Program-made: the position numbers and the translations under genes | The notes under the pieces: model-generated | Databases searched by the model: none | Seen by the model: the letters and a program-made list of their open reading frames with translations, nothing else | Told to the model about the DNA's origin: nothing | NCBI GenBank assembly: GCA_937949945.1 | Contig: CALFEQ010000084.1 | Span: forward strand, 62,001-126,000 | Direction: 5' to 3' | DNA: 64,000 bases | Source: an uncultured Myxococcales bacterium | GTDB lineage: Bacteria > Myxococcota_A > Polyangia > Polyangiales > Polyangiaceae | Part shown: positions 42,799 through 51,829 of the stretch, one piece after another | How the letters are laid out: every line of letters begins with the position of its first letter | How positions within the stretch are numbered: the first letter of the stretch is position 1

Positions 42799-44094
42799 CT
42801 ACTTCGCTGGCTTCGGAAGGCAGCCGAAGAGGATCTTCACGTCGGCCGCGGGATCCGCCTGGATCACGTCGCAGGCGTGGCTGCACAGCTTGATGCGGTC
42901 CCCTTCGATGTAGAACTTGTTCGGACCGCACGACGCTGCGTCCGGGACCTGCTGGAGGTCGGTGACGACGTTCCCGGACGTGTAGCGGACGACCGCGGTG
43001 CTCGGATCGATCCTGGAGCCGCTGGGGTCCTTGGGCATGGCGTAATCGCACGCGATGACGGTGCGCTCGATGGCGTCCTCCGCCATCGCCTTGAAGATCG
43101 TCGTGAAGTCGAGGCCGCAGGTCGGATACCGCAGGCCTCCGGTCAGCCTGCTCAGCGCCTGGTGCCCGACGCCTGGAGCGGGCGCGGTCGGCGAGCACTT
43201 CTCGGCGACGACGGGGGCGTCCGGCGGGTGCGGCTTCGTCGGGTCGGACGGGTCGAACGGAGCGAGCGCGACGATGCTGTGCCAGACGTAGTTGCGGTGT
43301 CCGGGCGTGCCGAACTGCGGCGAGAGCGAGAAGAGCGCCGTCTCGAAGTTGTTCGCCGCCGTCGCCCCGGAGATCGGGTCGATCGTCTTGTCGTCGAAGT
43401 TGAAGCTCGCGCAGCTCGCCGCGACGCGATCGTCCGTGATCACCGCGAACACCTTGAAGGCGTTCGGACGGAGGAACGGAGCCCAGCCCTGCGGGTGCGA
43501 GCCGTTCGCGTCGGCCGGCCCGTTGAAGGTGTTGAGGACCTTGCACCACGCATCCGTGCTCTCGACCATGATGTCGTAGTGGAGGAACTGCGCGGTCTCG
43601 ACCGGCTTGGGCGGGACGGGATCGCAGGTCGTCCCGCTCAACGGCGCCCTCACGCAGATGCGCTGATGCGCGATCCCGCCGTCGCCCGGCGTCGTCTCGT
43701 GGACACCGTGCGAGCTGATCATCACGACCCGGTAGTCCGTCTGGCTCGCGGCGATGATGTTGACGAAGTTCGTGTTGATCTGGTTCTCGACCTCCTCGAT
43801 CTCCTCGCCCATCGACTCCGAGTTGTCGATGACGAAGATGATGTCGAGCGGTCGCTTGGCCGTGATGGCTTCGGCCTCTTGCGCGACGCAGGTCTCGGTC
43901 CCCGTGTCGGGGCGTCCCGCGCTGCCGGAGCTTCCCCCGAAGCTCGAGGAGCCGTTCGTCGATGAGCCGCCGTCGAACGTCGACCCGTTGTCCGGGTCGT
44001 CGGAACCGCACGCCGCGAGAAGCACGACACCAGACGCGACGAGCACGCTTCCGACCGTCGCCGCGAGCCGGATGACACCTGCTGGGGAGGGCAT
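42799..44094 (-). CDS. VWA-domain lipoprotein
   Basis: The 431-residue protein has a signal and lipobox AAC (Cys 29 in LLAACG), a Gly/Ser/Asp linker (30-66) and a von Willebrand A-like domain. Its MIDAS sequence is VIDNSESM (Asp 90, Ser 92, Ser 94), preceded by the hydrophobic strand LDIIFV, and followed by VVMISSHG and FAVITDD. About ten cysteines, including CGLDFTT and CSHACDVI, suggest disulfides outside the VWA core. VWA domains bind a divalent metal and protein partners, and surface versions are common in Myxococcota. There is no ribosome site; TAAGCT 11 bases upstream fits a leaderless start. Confidence 0.85.
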   Translation of the reverse strand: MPSPAGVIRLAATVGSVLVASGVVLLAACGSDDPDNGSTFDGGSSTNGSSSFGGSSGSAGRPDTGTETCVAQEAEAITAKRPLDIIFVIDNSESMGEEIEEVENQINTNFVNIIAASQTDYRVVMISSHGVHETTPGDGGIAHQRICVRAPLSGTTCDPVPPKPVETAQFLHYDIMVESTDAWCKVLNTFNGPADANGSHPQGWAPFLRPNAFKVFAVITDDRVAASCASFNFDDKTIDPISGATAANNFETALFSLSPQFGTPGHRNYVWHSIVALAPFDPSDPTKPHPPDAPVVAEKCSPTAPAPGVGHQALSRLTGGLRYPTCGLDFTTIFKAMAEDAIERTVIACDYAMPKDPSGSRIDPSTAVVRYTSGNVVTDLQQVPDAASCGPNKFYIEGDRIKLCSHACDVIQADPAADVKILFGCLPKPAK

Positions 44095-44105
44095 GTTTGT
44101 CGACG

Positions 44106-44111
44106 AGCTTA
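44106..44111 (-). promoter_or_regulatory. TAnnnT -10 candidate for a leaderless gene
   Basis: On the minus strand TAAGCT ends 11 bases before the ATG at 44094. A degenerate 7-bp periodic stretch (GGGCCTC-GTGGCTC-GAGCCTC) lies about 20 bases further upstream. Confidence 0.35.
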
Positions 44112-44238
44112 GCAGACTTCGTGCTTCGGGCCTCGTGGCTCGAGCCTCGGAGAGAATAGCTCCGCGGGCTCGGAGGATCGCGGTCGCGCTCGGCTTTTTC
44201 GCGGGGCGGCGAGCCTAGTCAGGTCGACGGGCTCGATC

Positions 44239-44244
44239 TACGCT
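44239..44244 (+). promoter_or_regulatory. TAnnnT -10 candidate for a leaderless gene
   Basis: TACGCT ends 9 bases before the ATG at 44254. There is no ribosome site. Confidence 0.4.
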
Positions 44245-44253
44245 CCGAGCGTC

Positions 44254-45387
44254 ATGTCGCCCGCCATCTGGACCTTTCCCACGAAGATCGTCTTCGGAAA
44301 CGGCGCGGTCTCGACGCTCGCCGAGCATGTCCGTGCGGCGGGTGGAAGGCGAGCGCTCGTCGTGTGCGATCGCGGCGTCGTGAAGGCCGAGATCGCCGAG
44401 CGTGTCCGCAGGGTGCTCGAGGCCGGAGGGATCGCGGTCTCGATCTTCGACAAGGTCGACCCGAACCCGGTCGAGGAGAACGTGACGAACGGGGTGGCGG
44501 CGTTCCGCGCGCACCAGGCGGACGTGGTCGTCGCGGTGGGCGGCGGCTCCCCCCTCGACGTCGGGAAGCTCGTGGCGCTGAAGACGACGCACGAACGCCC
44601 GCTCGCCGACTACGACGACGCGATCGGCGGCGATGCTCACATCGGACCGAACATCCCCCCGATCATCACCGTCCCGACGACGGCGGGGACCGGAAGCGAG
44701 GTCGGACGCTCGGGCGTCGTGACCCTCAAGGCGACGGGGCGCAAGACGGTCGTCTTCAGCCCCTACCTGATGCCGAGGACGGCCGTGCTCGATCCGGAGC
44801 TCACGGTGTCCATGCCCCCGCGTCTGACCGCGGCGACGGGGTTCGATGCGCTCACGCACTGCATCGAGGCGTACCTCGCGGCCGGCGATCATCCCATGGC
44901 GGACGGCATCGCGCTCATGGGCATCGAGCTCGTCGCCAAGCACCTCCCGCGGGCGGTCGAGGCGGGCGCCGATCTCGTCGCGCGCGGGGCGATGATGAAG
45001 GCGGCGATGATGGGCGCCGTCGCGTTCCAGAAGGGGCTCGGCGTCTGCCACTCGCTCGCGCACCCGCTCTCGAGCGAGAAGCAGATGCATCACGGGCTGG
45101 CCAACGCGTTGTGCCTGCCGGCCGTGATCGACTTCAACAACATGGCGGTCCCCGAACGCGTCGAGCGCGTCCGGCGTCTCCTCGACCTCACCGCGACCAG
45201 CGCGTCGAACGCGCTGCGCGCGCTCCGTGAGAAGGTCGGCCTCCCGGGCGGTCTCGCCGCCGAGGGCATCACGAAGGCCGACATCCCGAAGCTCGCCGAC
45301 AAGGCGTTCGAGGACGCGTGTCATCGCTCGAACCCGCGGCCGTGCTCGCGCGACGACATGGCGAAGCTCTACGAGCTGTCGTTGTGA
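44254..45387 (+). CDS. Iron-containing alcohol dehydrogenase
   Basis: The 377-residue type III (iron-activated) alcohol dehydrogenase has GGGSPLDVGK (96-105, NAD binding), PTTAGTGSEVG (141-151) and the metal set Asp 198, His 202, His 266 and His 280, with the same spacing pattern as FucO. This family oxidises or reduces short alcohols, glycols or lactaldehyde and uses NAD(P). The substrate is not readable. It lies beyond the VWA gene from the GS-family ligase, on the same strand as the ligase, and both could feed an amino-alcohol or polyamine route; this is a weak inference. Confidence 0.92.
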   Translation: MSPAIWTFPTKIVFGNGAVSTLAEHVRAAGGRRALVVCDRGVVKAEIAERVRRVLEAGGIAVSIFDKVDPNPVEENVTNGVAAFRAHQADVVVAVGGGSPLDVGKLVALKTTHERPLADYDDAIGGDAHIGPNIPPIITVPTTAGTGSEVGRSGVVTLKATGRKTVVFSPYLMPRTAVLDPELTVSMPPRLTAATGFDALTHCIEAYLAAGDHPMADGIALMGIELVAKHLPRAVEAGADLVARGAMMKAAMMGAVAFQKGLGVCHSLAHPLSSEKQMHHGLANALCLPAVIDFNNMAVPERVERVRRLLDLTATSASNALRALREKVGLPGGLAAEGITKADIPKLADKAFEDACHRSNPRPCSRDDMAKLYELSL

Positions 45388-45505
45388 CCTCGGCCGGGCG
45401 CACCGACGAGAGCCGGGCGCTCGCGTGAAGACGATTCGCGTCCGGGAGAGAGGGCGCCTTGCACGGCGCGGCGTCGATGGGTAAGAGCGTCCCCTCGATC
45501 TCGAG

Positions 45506-47278
45506 ATGCTGATGGCGTCCGGTCTCGCCTCATGGCGGCGTGCAGCGAGGGCCGTGGCGGACCTGCCGCCTTCGTTCCGGATCGTGCTCTTCGGCATCGC
45601 CGTCCTGCACGCCGTCGGTCTCTCGTGGGGGATGCCGTCGTCGGACGGGTGGGACGTCGACGGTGTCGCGCCGCGCGACTTCCTCCCGGGGCTCGTGGCG
45701 ACGTACACGCCCGGCGAGTTCTACACGTACCCGCCGCTGCACCTCGCGATCCTCGCGGTGCTCTCGCTGCCGGTCGTCGCGGTCGCCGCGCTCCGAGCGG
45801 GATCGGTCTCCGTGGCGGAGGTGATCCCCGTCATCCTCCAGCCTCCGTACATGACCGCGATGGCGCTGATCGCGCGCGTCGTCACGCTGGTCATGTCGCT
45901 CGGGGTCGTCGTCGCGACCTCGAAGCTCGCCGCCGAGCTCGTGCCCGAGGAGCGCAGGCGATCGACCGAGCTCGGGACCGCCGTCGTCGTGGGCGTGGGC
46001 GTCCCGTTCACGTACTACTCCCACGTCACGAACCTCGACGTCCCGTACATGTTCTGGGCGTCGTTCGCGGCCCTCGGCGTCACCCGTGCGATCGCACGCC
46101 GGGAGGCGCGGCGTCTGCGGAAGGCGCTCTTGCTCGCCGGCCTCGCGACGGCGACGAAGGACCAGGCCTACGCGATCTTCGTCCTCGGCGTCCCTGCGGC
46201 TCTCGGCGCGTGGACCTTCATGGACGCATGGGCGCGCCGGAACGTCCGGGCCATCGCGCGCGAGGCGGCGATCGGTGGAGCGCTGACGATCGCCCTGCTC
46301 GCCCTCGTCGACGGCGCCGTGACCAACCCCTCCGGGTTCCGCGCGCGCGTCGCGTTCCTGACCGGCTCCGCCAGCCAGGACTTCGCGTTCTATTCGAAGG
46401 ACGTCGCGGGCGCTCTCCGGCTCCTCTGGGATCTCGTCCTCGCGTACGGGTTCCACTATCCCGCCGTGTTCGCGGTGCTCCACGCGAGCGGGCTCTTCCT
46501 CGCGCTCCGCGCGTCGGACGCACCACGGCGTGTCGCCGCCCTGGTGCCGCTGCTCCTCGCGGTCTCGTTCTCTGTCGCATTCAACGCCGCCGCGCGACGG
46601 GTCGAGCAGCGCTTCACGCTTCCGCAGGCGATCCTCCTCTCCGTCTACGGCGGGATCGCCCTCGAGCGCGCCACCTGCGCGATCCGGTCCGGTGCGCTCC
46701 GGATCGCGGCGCGCGTCGCCTGCGCAGGGCTCGTTCTGTGGGCTCTCTGGCGATGCGTCGAGCTCGACGCCAACCTCGTGCTCGACCCGCGATACCGAGC
46801 AGAAGCGTGGCTGCGCGAGCGGGTACGCAGCGGCGACACGATCGAGACCTACGGGCTCAACGTCCACCTGCCGAGGTTCCCCGAGGCCGCGCGCGTCGTC
46901 CGTGTCGGGTCGACTCCGATCGAGAAGCGCGGACCGATGCCGGGGATCGAGGAGGTGGTGGCTCCGTTCCTCGAGATCGCCGCGCGCCGACCGCGGTTCG
47001 TCGTCGTCAGCGAGTGCTACTCGTGGCGTTGGATCCAACTCCGTGTCACGCCGCTCGAGGGGCGCATCCTCCCCACGACGCTCCAGCGGCTCGCGGCGAA
47101 CGAAGACGGCGTCACGTTCTTCGACCGCCTCTTCGTCGGGCAGCTCGGCTACGACCTCGTGGAGATCGCTCGGTTCGAGCATCCGATCTTTCGTCGCGTG
47201 GAGCTCCACGGAAGCGTGGGCTGCCCGATCTACATCCTCGAGCGCCGCACGCAGGTCAGCGAGGCGGGCACTCCGTGA
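45506..47278 (+). CDS. GT-C/ArnT-like integral membrane glycosyltransferase
   Basis: The 590-residue protein has about ten membrane spans in residues 25-410, then a soluble tail (about 420-590). The first loop (SSDGWDVDGVAPRDFLPGL) has acidic residues, as GT39/PMT-type transferases do, and YPPLHLAILAVL and YYSHVTNLDVPYMFWASF are typical loop/span patterns of the family. Such proteins move a sugar from a polyprenyl-phosphate donor to lipid or protein on the outside of the inner membrane. The tail includes IETYGLNVHLPRFPEAARVVRVG. Its 3' end overlaps the convergent next gene by 23 bases. Confidence 0.8.
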   Translation: MLMASGLASWRRAARAVADLPPSFRIVLFGIAVLHAVGLSWGMPSSDGWDVDGVAPRDFLPGLVATYTPGEFYTYPPLHLAILAVLSLPVVAVAALRAGSVSVAEVIPVILQPPYMTAMALIARVVTLVMSLGVVVATSKLAAELVPEERRRSTELGTAVVVGVGVPFTYYSHVTNLDVPYMFWASFAALGVTRAIARREARRLRKALLLAGLATATKDQAYAIFVLGVPAALGAWTFMDAWARRNVRAIAREAAIGGALTIALLALVDGAVTNPSGFRARVAFLTGSASQDFAFYSKDVAGALRLLWDLVLAYGFHYPAVFAVLHASGLFLALRASDAPRRVAALVPLLLAVSFSVAFNAAARRVEQRFTLPQAILLSVYGGIALERATCAIRSGALRIAARVACAGLVLWALWRCVELDANLVLDPRYRAEAWLRERVRSGDTIETYGLNVHLPRFPEAARVVRVGSTPIEKRGPMPGIEEVVAPFLEIAARRPRFVVVSECYSWRWIQLRVTPLEGRILPTTLQRLAANEDGVTFFDRLFVGQLGYDLVEIARFEHPIFRRVELHGSVGCPIYILERRTQVSEAGTP

Positions 47279-48905
47279 CGTCCGCGGTGACGTCGACGGG
47301 CGACGTCATGAGGACGACGTCGTACGACTGGTGCAACGTCTCGAGGCAGCGTGCCTGCGGGATCGGATGCACGGAGCTGCCGACCCAGACGTGGAGCGGG
47401 CGCTCCGCGGGAGGACACGAGCGCCGCGCGTACATCCAACATTCGCGCTCGGGCACGTGCACGTCGACGCCGTCCTTGGCGAGCTCGAGGACGAGGACGG
47501 TGGACATGCCCCAGTCGCCGTCGAGGTGGATCACCGGCGAGAGCCCGTCGCGCTCGAGCTTCTCGCGCAGAGCCCGATAGCATTCGTGCAGCGGGCCGTG
47601 CTCGAGGTGTCGCGTGGGGAAGCGCGCGAGCCAGACGTTCTGGTAGCTCGTCGTGTACACGGACAGCCCGACGCTGGTCGCGATGGCGACCGCGCCGACG
47701 GCGTACTTCCGAAGTGGGCGCCCGCGGAGCGCTCGCCCGGCCGCGTTCGCGAAGGCGCCGAGGATCCCCATCCAGCCGACGGTGCAGGCGGCCGTCGTCC
47801 AGAAGATGAGGTAGCGCATCGCCTCTCCCACGATGGATCGGAGGGCGAGGATCGAGAACGCGTGCGCTGCGAGCGACACGAGGACGAGCCGGGCGCTCGT
47901 CTTGTCGCGCGTCTTGCGCGTCACGACCCACGCGGCGACGAGGAGGACGACGTGGAGGGCCGCCAGTCGCGACGGCGTCCGCGCGATCGGCCCCTCCGCC
48001 ATCGGTGTCCACGCGATGACCTCGGGCCACCAAGGCTCGTCCTCGAAGAACGTGCGTGAGAACGTGCGGTCGGGCAGCCACGAGGTGGCGATCGCCCAGT
48101 CCTTGAGCACGCGCGTGATCGGCCTCGCGTGGTCGCGATGCTCGAGGAAGAACTCGACGAGCCGCGTGATGTTCCCTCGCGGCGACGTGATCTGCTCGAA
48201 CAGGGGCGGCAGGAAGGTCAGGACGATCAGCGCACCGGCAACGGCGAGGCCGCGCTTGGCGTGGCTCGCCATCCCGATGCGACGCGTCTCGAGAAAGAGA
48301 AGGACGAGCGCGAGGAGCCCGACGCCGGCCACCGTCGGAGCCGCTCCGACGTGCGTCTGCGCGACGAAGGCACCGAAGAGCACGGCGCACCACGCCGCGC
48401 CCGCCTTGCCTTCGGCGACGAACGCGGCGAGCGCGAGGTAGGTCGTGAGCGCGAGCGTGATGACCGCGGGGTTCCACGGGTTGAACGAGACGTTTCCGAA
48501 CGCGCAGAACCAAGCGAGGAGCACGCCGACGGCGACGAAGGCATGCGCCCGCGTCGCGAAGATGCGCGTCGCCATGACGAGGGCCGCGCCGGAGAGGAAA
48601 TTGATCCCGATCGCACCCCAGTAGAGCGCGCTGCTGTCGCCGCCCGTCAGCCGGTAGAACGGCGCGAGGACGTAGAAGTAGAGCGGCCCGGGATGGCTGA
48701 AGCGGAACCGCGAGTACGGTCCGAGGATCGTCCCGTCGCCGACGAAGCGCGTCGCGACCTCGAGCGCCGCGAAGTCACCGAGCAGCGAGAACCTCGGGAT
48801 CGCCTGCCGCGCGATGTTGAGCGCGTACGGAACGAGGGGGACGGTCGCGAGCAACGCGAGCGCGAAGGCCTCGATCCAGACTCCTCGACGGGGGGAGGAG
48901 CGCAC
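47256..48905 (-). CDS. GT-C-like membrane protein, paralogue of the gene at 50082
   Basis: The 549-residue protein has ten or so spans in residues 10-410, and a soluble C-terminal part. The first loop, LLGDFAALEVATRFVGDGTILGPYSRF, then FSHPGPLYFYVLAPF, AWFCAFGNVSFNPWNPAVI and AQTHVGAAPT are shared with the protein encoded at 50082-51761. The tail carries VLELAKDGVDVHV and HVWVGSSVHPI, also shared. Likely transfers a sugar from a lipid donor. The start is GTG 48905. Convergent overlap with the GT-C gene before it covers 23 bases. The paralogue lies on the same strand with a flippase-like gene between them. Confidence 0.75.
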   Translation of the reverse strand: MRSSPRRGVWIEAFALALLATVPLVPYALNIARQAIPRFSLLGDFAALEVATRFVGDGTILGPYSRFRFSHPGPLYFYVLAPFYRLTGGDSSALYWGAIGINFLSGAALVMATRIFATRAHAFVAVGVLLAWFCAFGNVSFNPWNPAVITLALTTYLALAAFVAEGKAGAAWCAVLFGAFVAQTHVGAAPTVAGVGLLALVLLFLETRRIGMASHAKRGLAVAGALIVLTFLPPLFEQITSPRGNITRLVEFFLEHRDHARPITRVLKDWAIATSWLPDRTFSRTFFEDEPWWPEVIAWTPMAEGPIARTPSRLAALHVVLLVAAWVVTRKTRDKTSARLVLVSLAAHAFSILALRSIVGEAMRYLIFWTTAACTVGWMGILGAFANAAGRALRGRPLRKYAVGAVAIATSVGLSVYTTSYQNVWLARFPTRHLEHGPLHECYRALREKLERDGLSPVIHLDGDWGMSTVLVLELAKDGVDVHVPERECWMYARRSCPPAERPLHVWVGSSVHPIPQARCLETLHQSYDVVLMTSPVDVTADVTECPPR

Positions 48906-48974
48906 ACGCCGTAGCTAGCCGGTCGCAAGAGCGGAGTCCACGAGGAAAACGCCCGCCGTGCGGTCGGCGGCGGC

Positions 48975-50027
48975 TCACGTCGACCCGATGTTGCGGCGGA
49001 TTTCCCGGTACGAGAGCCCGACGCGGCCGACGCTGACGAATCCGAGGAGGATCAAGATGAGCTGCTGGCCGAGGCTCCACACGAGCACGTACGCGAGCGC
49101 GGTGTTCTCCGGGACGCCGAACGGGATGACGAGCGCGCTCGTCGCGAAGCCCTGGACGATCCCGAGGCCGCCCGGCGCCGAAGGGAGCGCGCCGCCGAGG
49201 TTCGCGGAGACCACCATGAACCCCGGGCGCACGAGATCCGTCTCGGGGAGAAACGCCTTCAGGCAGACGGCCGCGTGCACGATCGTGACGCTCCACACCG
49301 CGACGGTGAGGAGCACGCACTGTCCCATGCGGCGCGCGGAGCCGACCGCGGCGAGGCCCTCGCGGACCTGCCGGAGGCGGCCGAGGATGGCTTCGGCGCG
49401 GTCCGGCCCGAGCTTCGCGAGGCGGGGCGCGAGGGCGCGCTCGACCGCGCGACCTCCGAGCACGACGAGCACGGCGCCGGCGACGCACACGACGAGCGCG
49501 ATCGATCCGATGGTGGCCGCCCGCGTGAAGGTCGGGCCCATCGGGATCCGCACCGCGAACGCGGCGAACAAGAGGACGACGCTCGCGAGATCGAGGAGGC
49601 GCTCCACGAGCACGGCCGAGAGCGCTCGCGCCATCGGGATCTTCTCGTTCCGCGAGACCACCCAAGCCCGCGCGATCTCGCCGAGCCGGAGCGGCAGCGT
49701 GACGTTGAAGAAGTAGCCGATCGTGTTGGCGTGCCACGTCGGCCAGAACCGCGCGTCGCCGAGGAGCACCGCCCAGCGCCACGCGCGCAGCGCGTACATC
49801 ACGAAGAAGACGACGAGCGAAGGCAGGAGCCAAACCAAGTCCGCGGCGCGGAGCGCGGCGAGGAGATCGTCGAAGCTGACCCTCCAGAGCAGGAGCGCGC
49901 CGGCGACGATGCTGAGGGCGATGCCGATCCAGACGGCGGCTCCGGGGCGGGGTGGTCGCGCCGGCGGGATGTCGGGCTCCGCCCCCCGATCGTCGCGTGT
50001 GCGCGCAGCCTGGCTCACGACGTCCAC
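48975..50027 (-). CDS. Flippase-like membrane protein (LPG synthase TM family)
   Basis: The 350-residue protein has about eight spans and matches the lysylphosphatidylglycerol-synthase transmembrane/UPF0104 family: VFFVMYALRAWRWAVLLGD, NTIGYFFNVTLPLRLGEIARAW, VLVERLLDLASV, and the late LGGALPSAPGGLGIVQGFA. It lacks the C-terminal aminoacyl-transferase part of MprF, so it is the flippase-like half only. Such proteins are often found beside glycan transferases and may move lipid-linked substrates. It lies between two paralogous GT-C genes on the same strand. The start is GTG 50027. Confidence 0.85.
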   Translation of the reverse strand: MDVVSQAARTRDDRGAEPDIPPARPPRPGAAVWIGIALSIVAGALLLWRVSFDDLLAALRAADLVWLLPSLVVFFVMYALRAWRWAVLLGDARFWPTWHANTIGYFFNVTLPLRLGEIARAWVVSRNEKIPMARALSAVLVERLLDLASVVLLFAAFAVRIPMGPTFTRAATIGSIALVVCVAGAVLVVLGGRAVERALAPRLAKLGPDRAEAILGRLRQVREGLAAVGSARRMGQCVLLTVAVWSVTIVHAAVCLKAFLPETDLVRPGFMVVSANLGGALPSAPGGLGIVQGFATSALVIPFGVPENTALAYVLVWSLGQQLILILLGFVSVGRVGLSYREIRRNIGST

Positions 50028-50081
50028 CTCAGGCGCCGTCTACCACGCCGGTGGACGAGGCTCACTCGTTTCGTGCGAGCC

Positions 50082-51761
50082 TCACTTCGCATCGGGGCAG
50101 CTCGCGATCGCCTCGGGCGCGCCGTAGACCGCGATGTCTCCGCTCTTCGCGATCGGCTCGAGGCAGGACGCGATCCGGAGCGGATGAGCCGTCGTCGCGA
50201 ACCACACGTGCAGGGCCTTCGCCACGCCGTGCGCGGTGCGCACGCCGACGTACGCGTGGTGGTCGGCGTCGGCCACACGCACGTCCACGCCGTCCTTCTC
50301 GAGCTCGAGCACGAGCGCGTCGGCGATGTCCCGTGCACCTTCGCGGTGCACCGTGACGACGGCCTTGTCGCGGTCGAGCCGTGCGCGAAGCGCATCCTCG
50401 ATCGCGCGGAGGTCGGCGCGGAGGTCCGGTCGGCTCGAGGGGGCGAAAGCGTTCCGCGCGAGCCAGAAGCGTTGGAGGGAAGCGGACGTGACCGCCACCG
50501 CGAGGGCGAGGATCACGAGCGCGGGGGCGAAGACGCCGCTCACGCGCGGCATCTTCAAGCCCGCCGCTCCGATCGCGGCGAAGAACGTCGCCAGCACGCC
50601 GATCCACGCCGCGCTGCTCGCGGCGGTCGTCCAGAACGCGAGGTAGTTGTGCACGGGGCCCACGACGGCGCGCAGCGAAATCACGGCGACGGCGTCGGCG
50701 ATCGCGCCGATGCCGAGCAGCGCGATGCTGGCGGTGTCGCGCCGGCGGCCGGCGACGATCGCGGCGACGGCGATCGACACGACGTGGACGATCGTCACGA
50801 CCCGCGCGTTGGGCGACGCGATGCCCTGCATCGGGTCGGCTCGCATGACGAGCGGAATGGGACCCTCGCCGAGGAGCACGCGGCCGACGAGGCGATCCGG
50901 CAGCCACGACGTGGCGACCGTCCACTGCGCCGCCGCGTCCGAGAGCGGCTTCGTCGGCTCGCTGCGCCGGACGAAGAACGCGTAGAGCTCCGTCATGTTC
51001 CCCGACGGAGCGAGGAGCTGCTCGACGAGGGGAGGCACGAAGAGGATGAGCAGCACCGTCGCCGCGATGGCGAGCCGCCACCGCTCGTCGCGCTCGAGCC
51101 CGCCGCGCCGGCGCGCACCGACGAGGAACGCGACGAGCGCGACGAGACCGGCCGTGACGGTCGTCGGCACCGCGGCGACGTGCGTCTGCGCCGCGAGCGT
51201 GCCGAACACGACGGCCGGATACACGGCCAAGCTCTTCCCTCGTGCGAACAACGCCGCGTTCACGAGGAAGGCCAAGAGGGGGAGCACGATGACGAGAGGG
51301 CTCCACGGGTTCGCGGTCACGTTGCCGAACGCGACGAACCAGGCGAGGACGACGAGCAGAGCGGCGACCGCGTGCGATCGACGCGCGAAGATGCGCGTGC
51401 AGGCGACGATCGCCGCGGCCGAGGCGCCGTTCACGAGGCACGTGGTGACGTAGAGGCCCGTGCTTGCCGAGCCGAACGCGGCCTGCAGGGGCGCCGTCAG
51501 ATAGAAGAAGAAGGGCCCCGGCTGGTGGAAGGAGAAGCGCGAGACGGGTCCGAGGAGCGTCTCGCCGCGGAAGACGTGGCGCGCCGCCTGCTCGAGGAGC
51601 GCGAGGTCACCGACGAGCCCGTAGCGCGGCACGCCGGTACGGAGGAGGAAGGTCAAGTATGGGACGATCGGCAGGAGGGCCAAGACGCCGAGCGCGATGG
51701 CCTCGATCCGGCGGTTCCGGACGGCTCGCTCCCGCGCCATGGCCTCGCCGCGTCGACCCAT
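50082..51761 (-). CDS. GT-C-like membrane protein, paralogue of the gene at 47256
   Basis: The 559-residue protein has a short Arg-rich start, about ten spans (to about 430) and a soluble C-terminus. Shared with the 47256-48905 protein are FHQPGPFFFYLTAPL, AWFVAFGNVTANPWSPLVI, AQTHVAAVPTTV, and the tail VLELEKDGVDVRV plus HVWFATTAHPL. Probable lipid-linked-sugar transferase. I chose ATG 51761 because GGAGATGCTTCG precedes it; an ATG 21 bases further in is the alternative. Divergent to the NtrC-type gene 68 bases away. Confidence 0.75.
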   Translation of the reverse strand: MGRRGEAMARERAVRNRRIEAIALGVLALLPIVPYLTFLLRTGVPRYGLVGDLALLEQAARHVFRGETLLGPVSRFSFHQPGPFFFYLTAPLQAAFGSASTGLYVTTCLVNGASAAAIVACTRIFARRSHAVAALLVVLAWFVAFGNVTANPWSPLVIVLPLLAFLVNAALFARGKSLAVYPAVVFGTLAAQTHVAAVPTTVTAGLVALVAFLVGARRRGGLERDERWRLAIAATVLLILFVPPLVEQLLAPSGNMTELYAFFVRRSEPTKPLSDAAAQWTVATSWLPDRLVGRVLLGEGPIPLVMRADPMQGIASPNARVVTIVHVVSIAVAAIVAGRRRDTASIALLGIGAIADAVAVISLRAVVGPVHNYLAFWTTAASSAAWIGVLATFFAAIGAAGLKMPRVSGVFAPALVILALAVAVTSASLQRFWLARNAFAPSSRPDLRADLRAIEDALRARLDRDKAVVTVHREGARDIADALVLELEKDGVDVRVADADHHAYVGVRTAHGVAKALHVWFATTAHPLRIASCLEPIAKSGDIAVYGAPEAIASCPDAK

Positions 51762-51813
51762 CGAAGCATCTCCAGTGTGGCGGCAGCATACACGCCGACC
51801 GGCCCGCTCGTGA

Positions 51814-51819
51814 TAGACT
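51814..51819 (+). promoter_or_regulatory. TAnnnT -10 candidate for a leaderless gene
   Basis: TAGACT ends 10 bases before the ATG at 51830, inside the gap to the divergent GT-C gene. There is no ribosome site. Confidence 0.4.
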
Positions 51820-51829
51820 CGGGCCCGCC

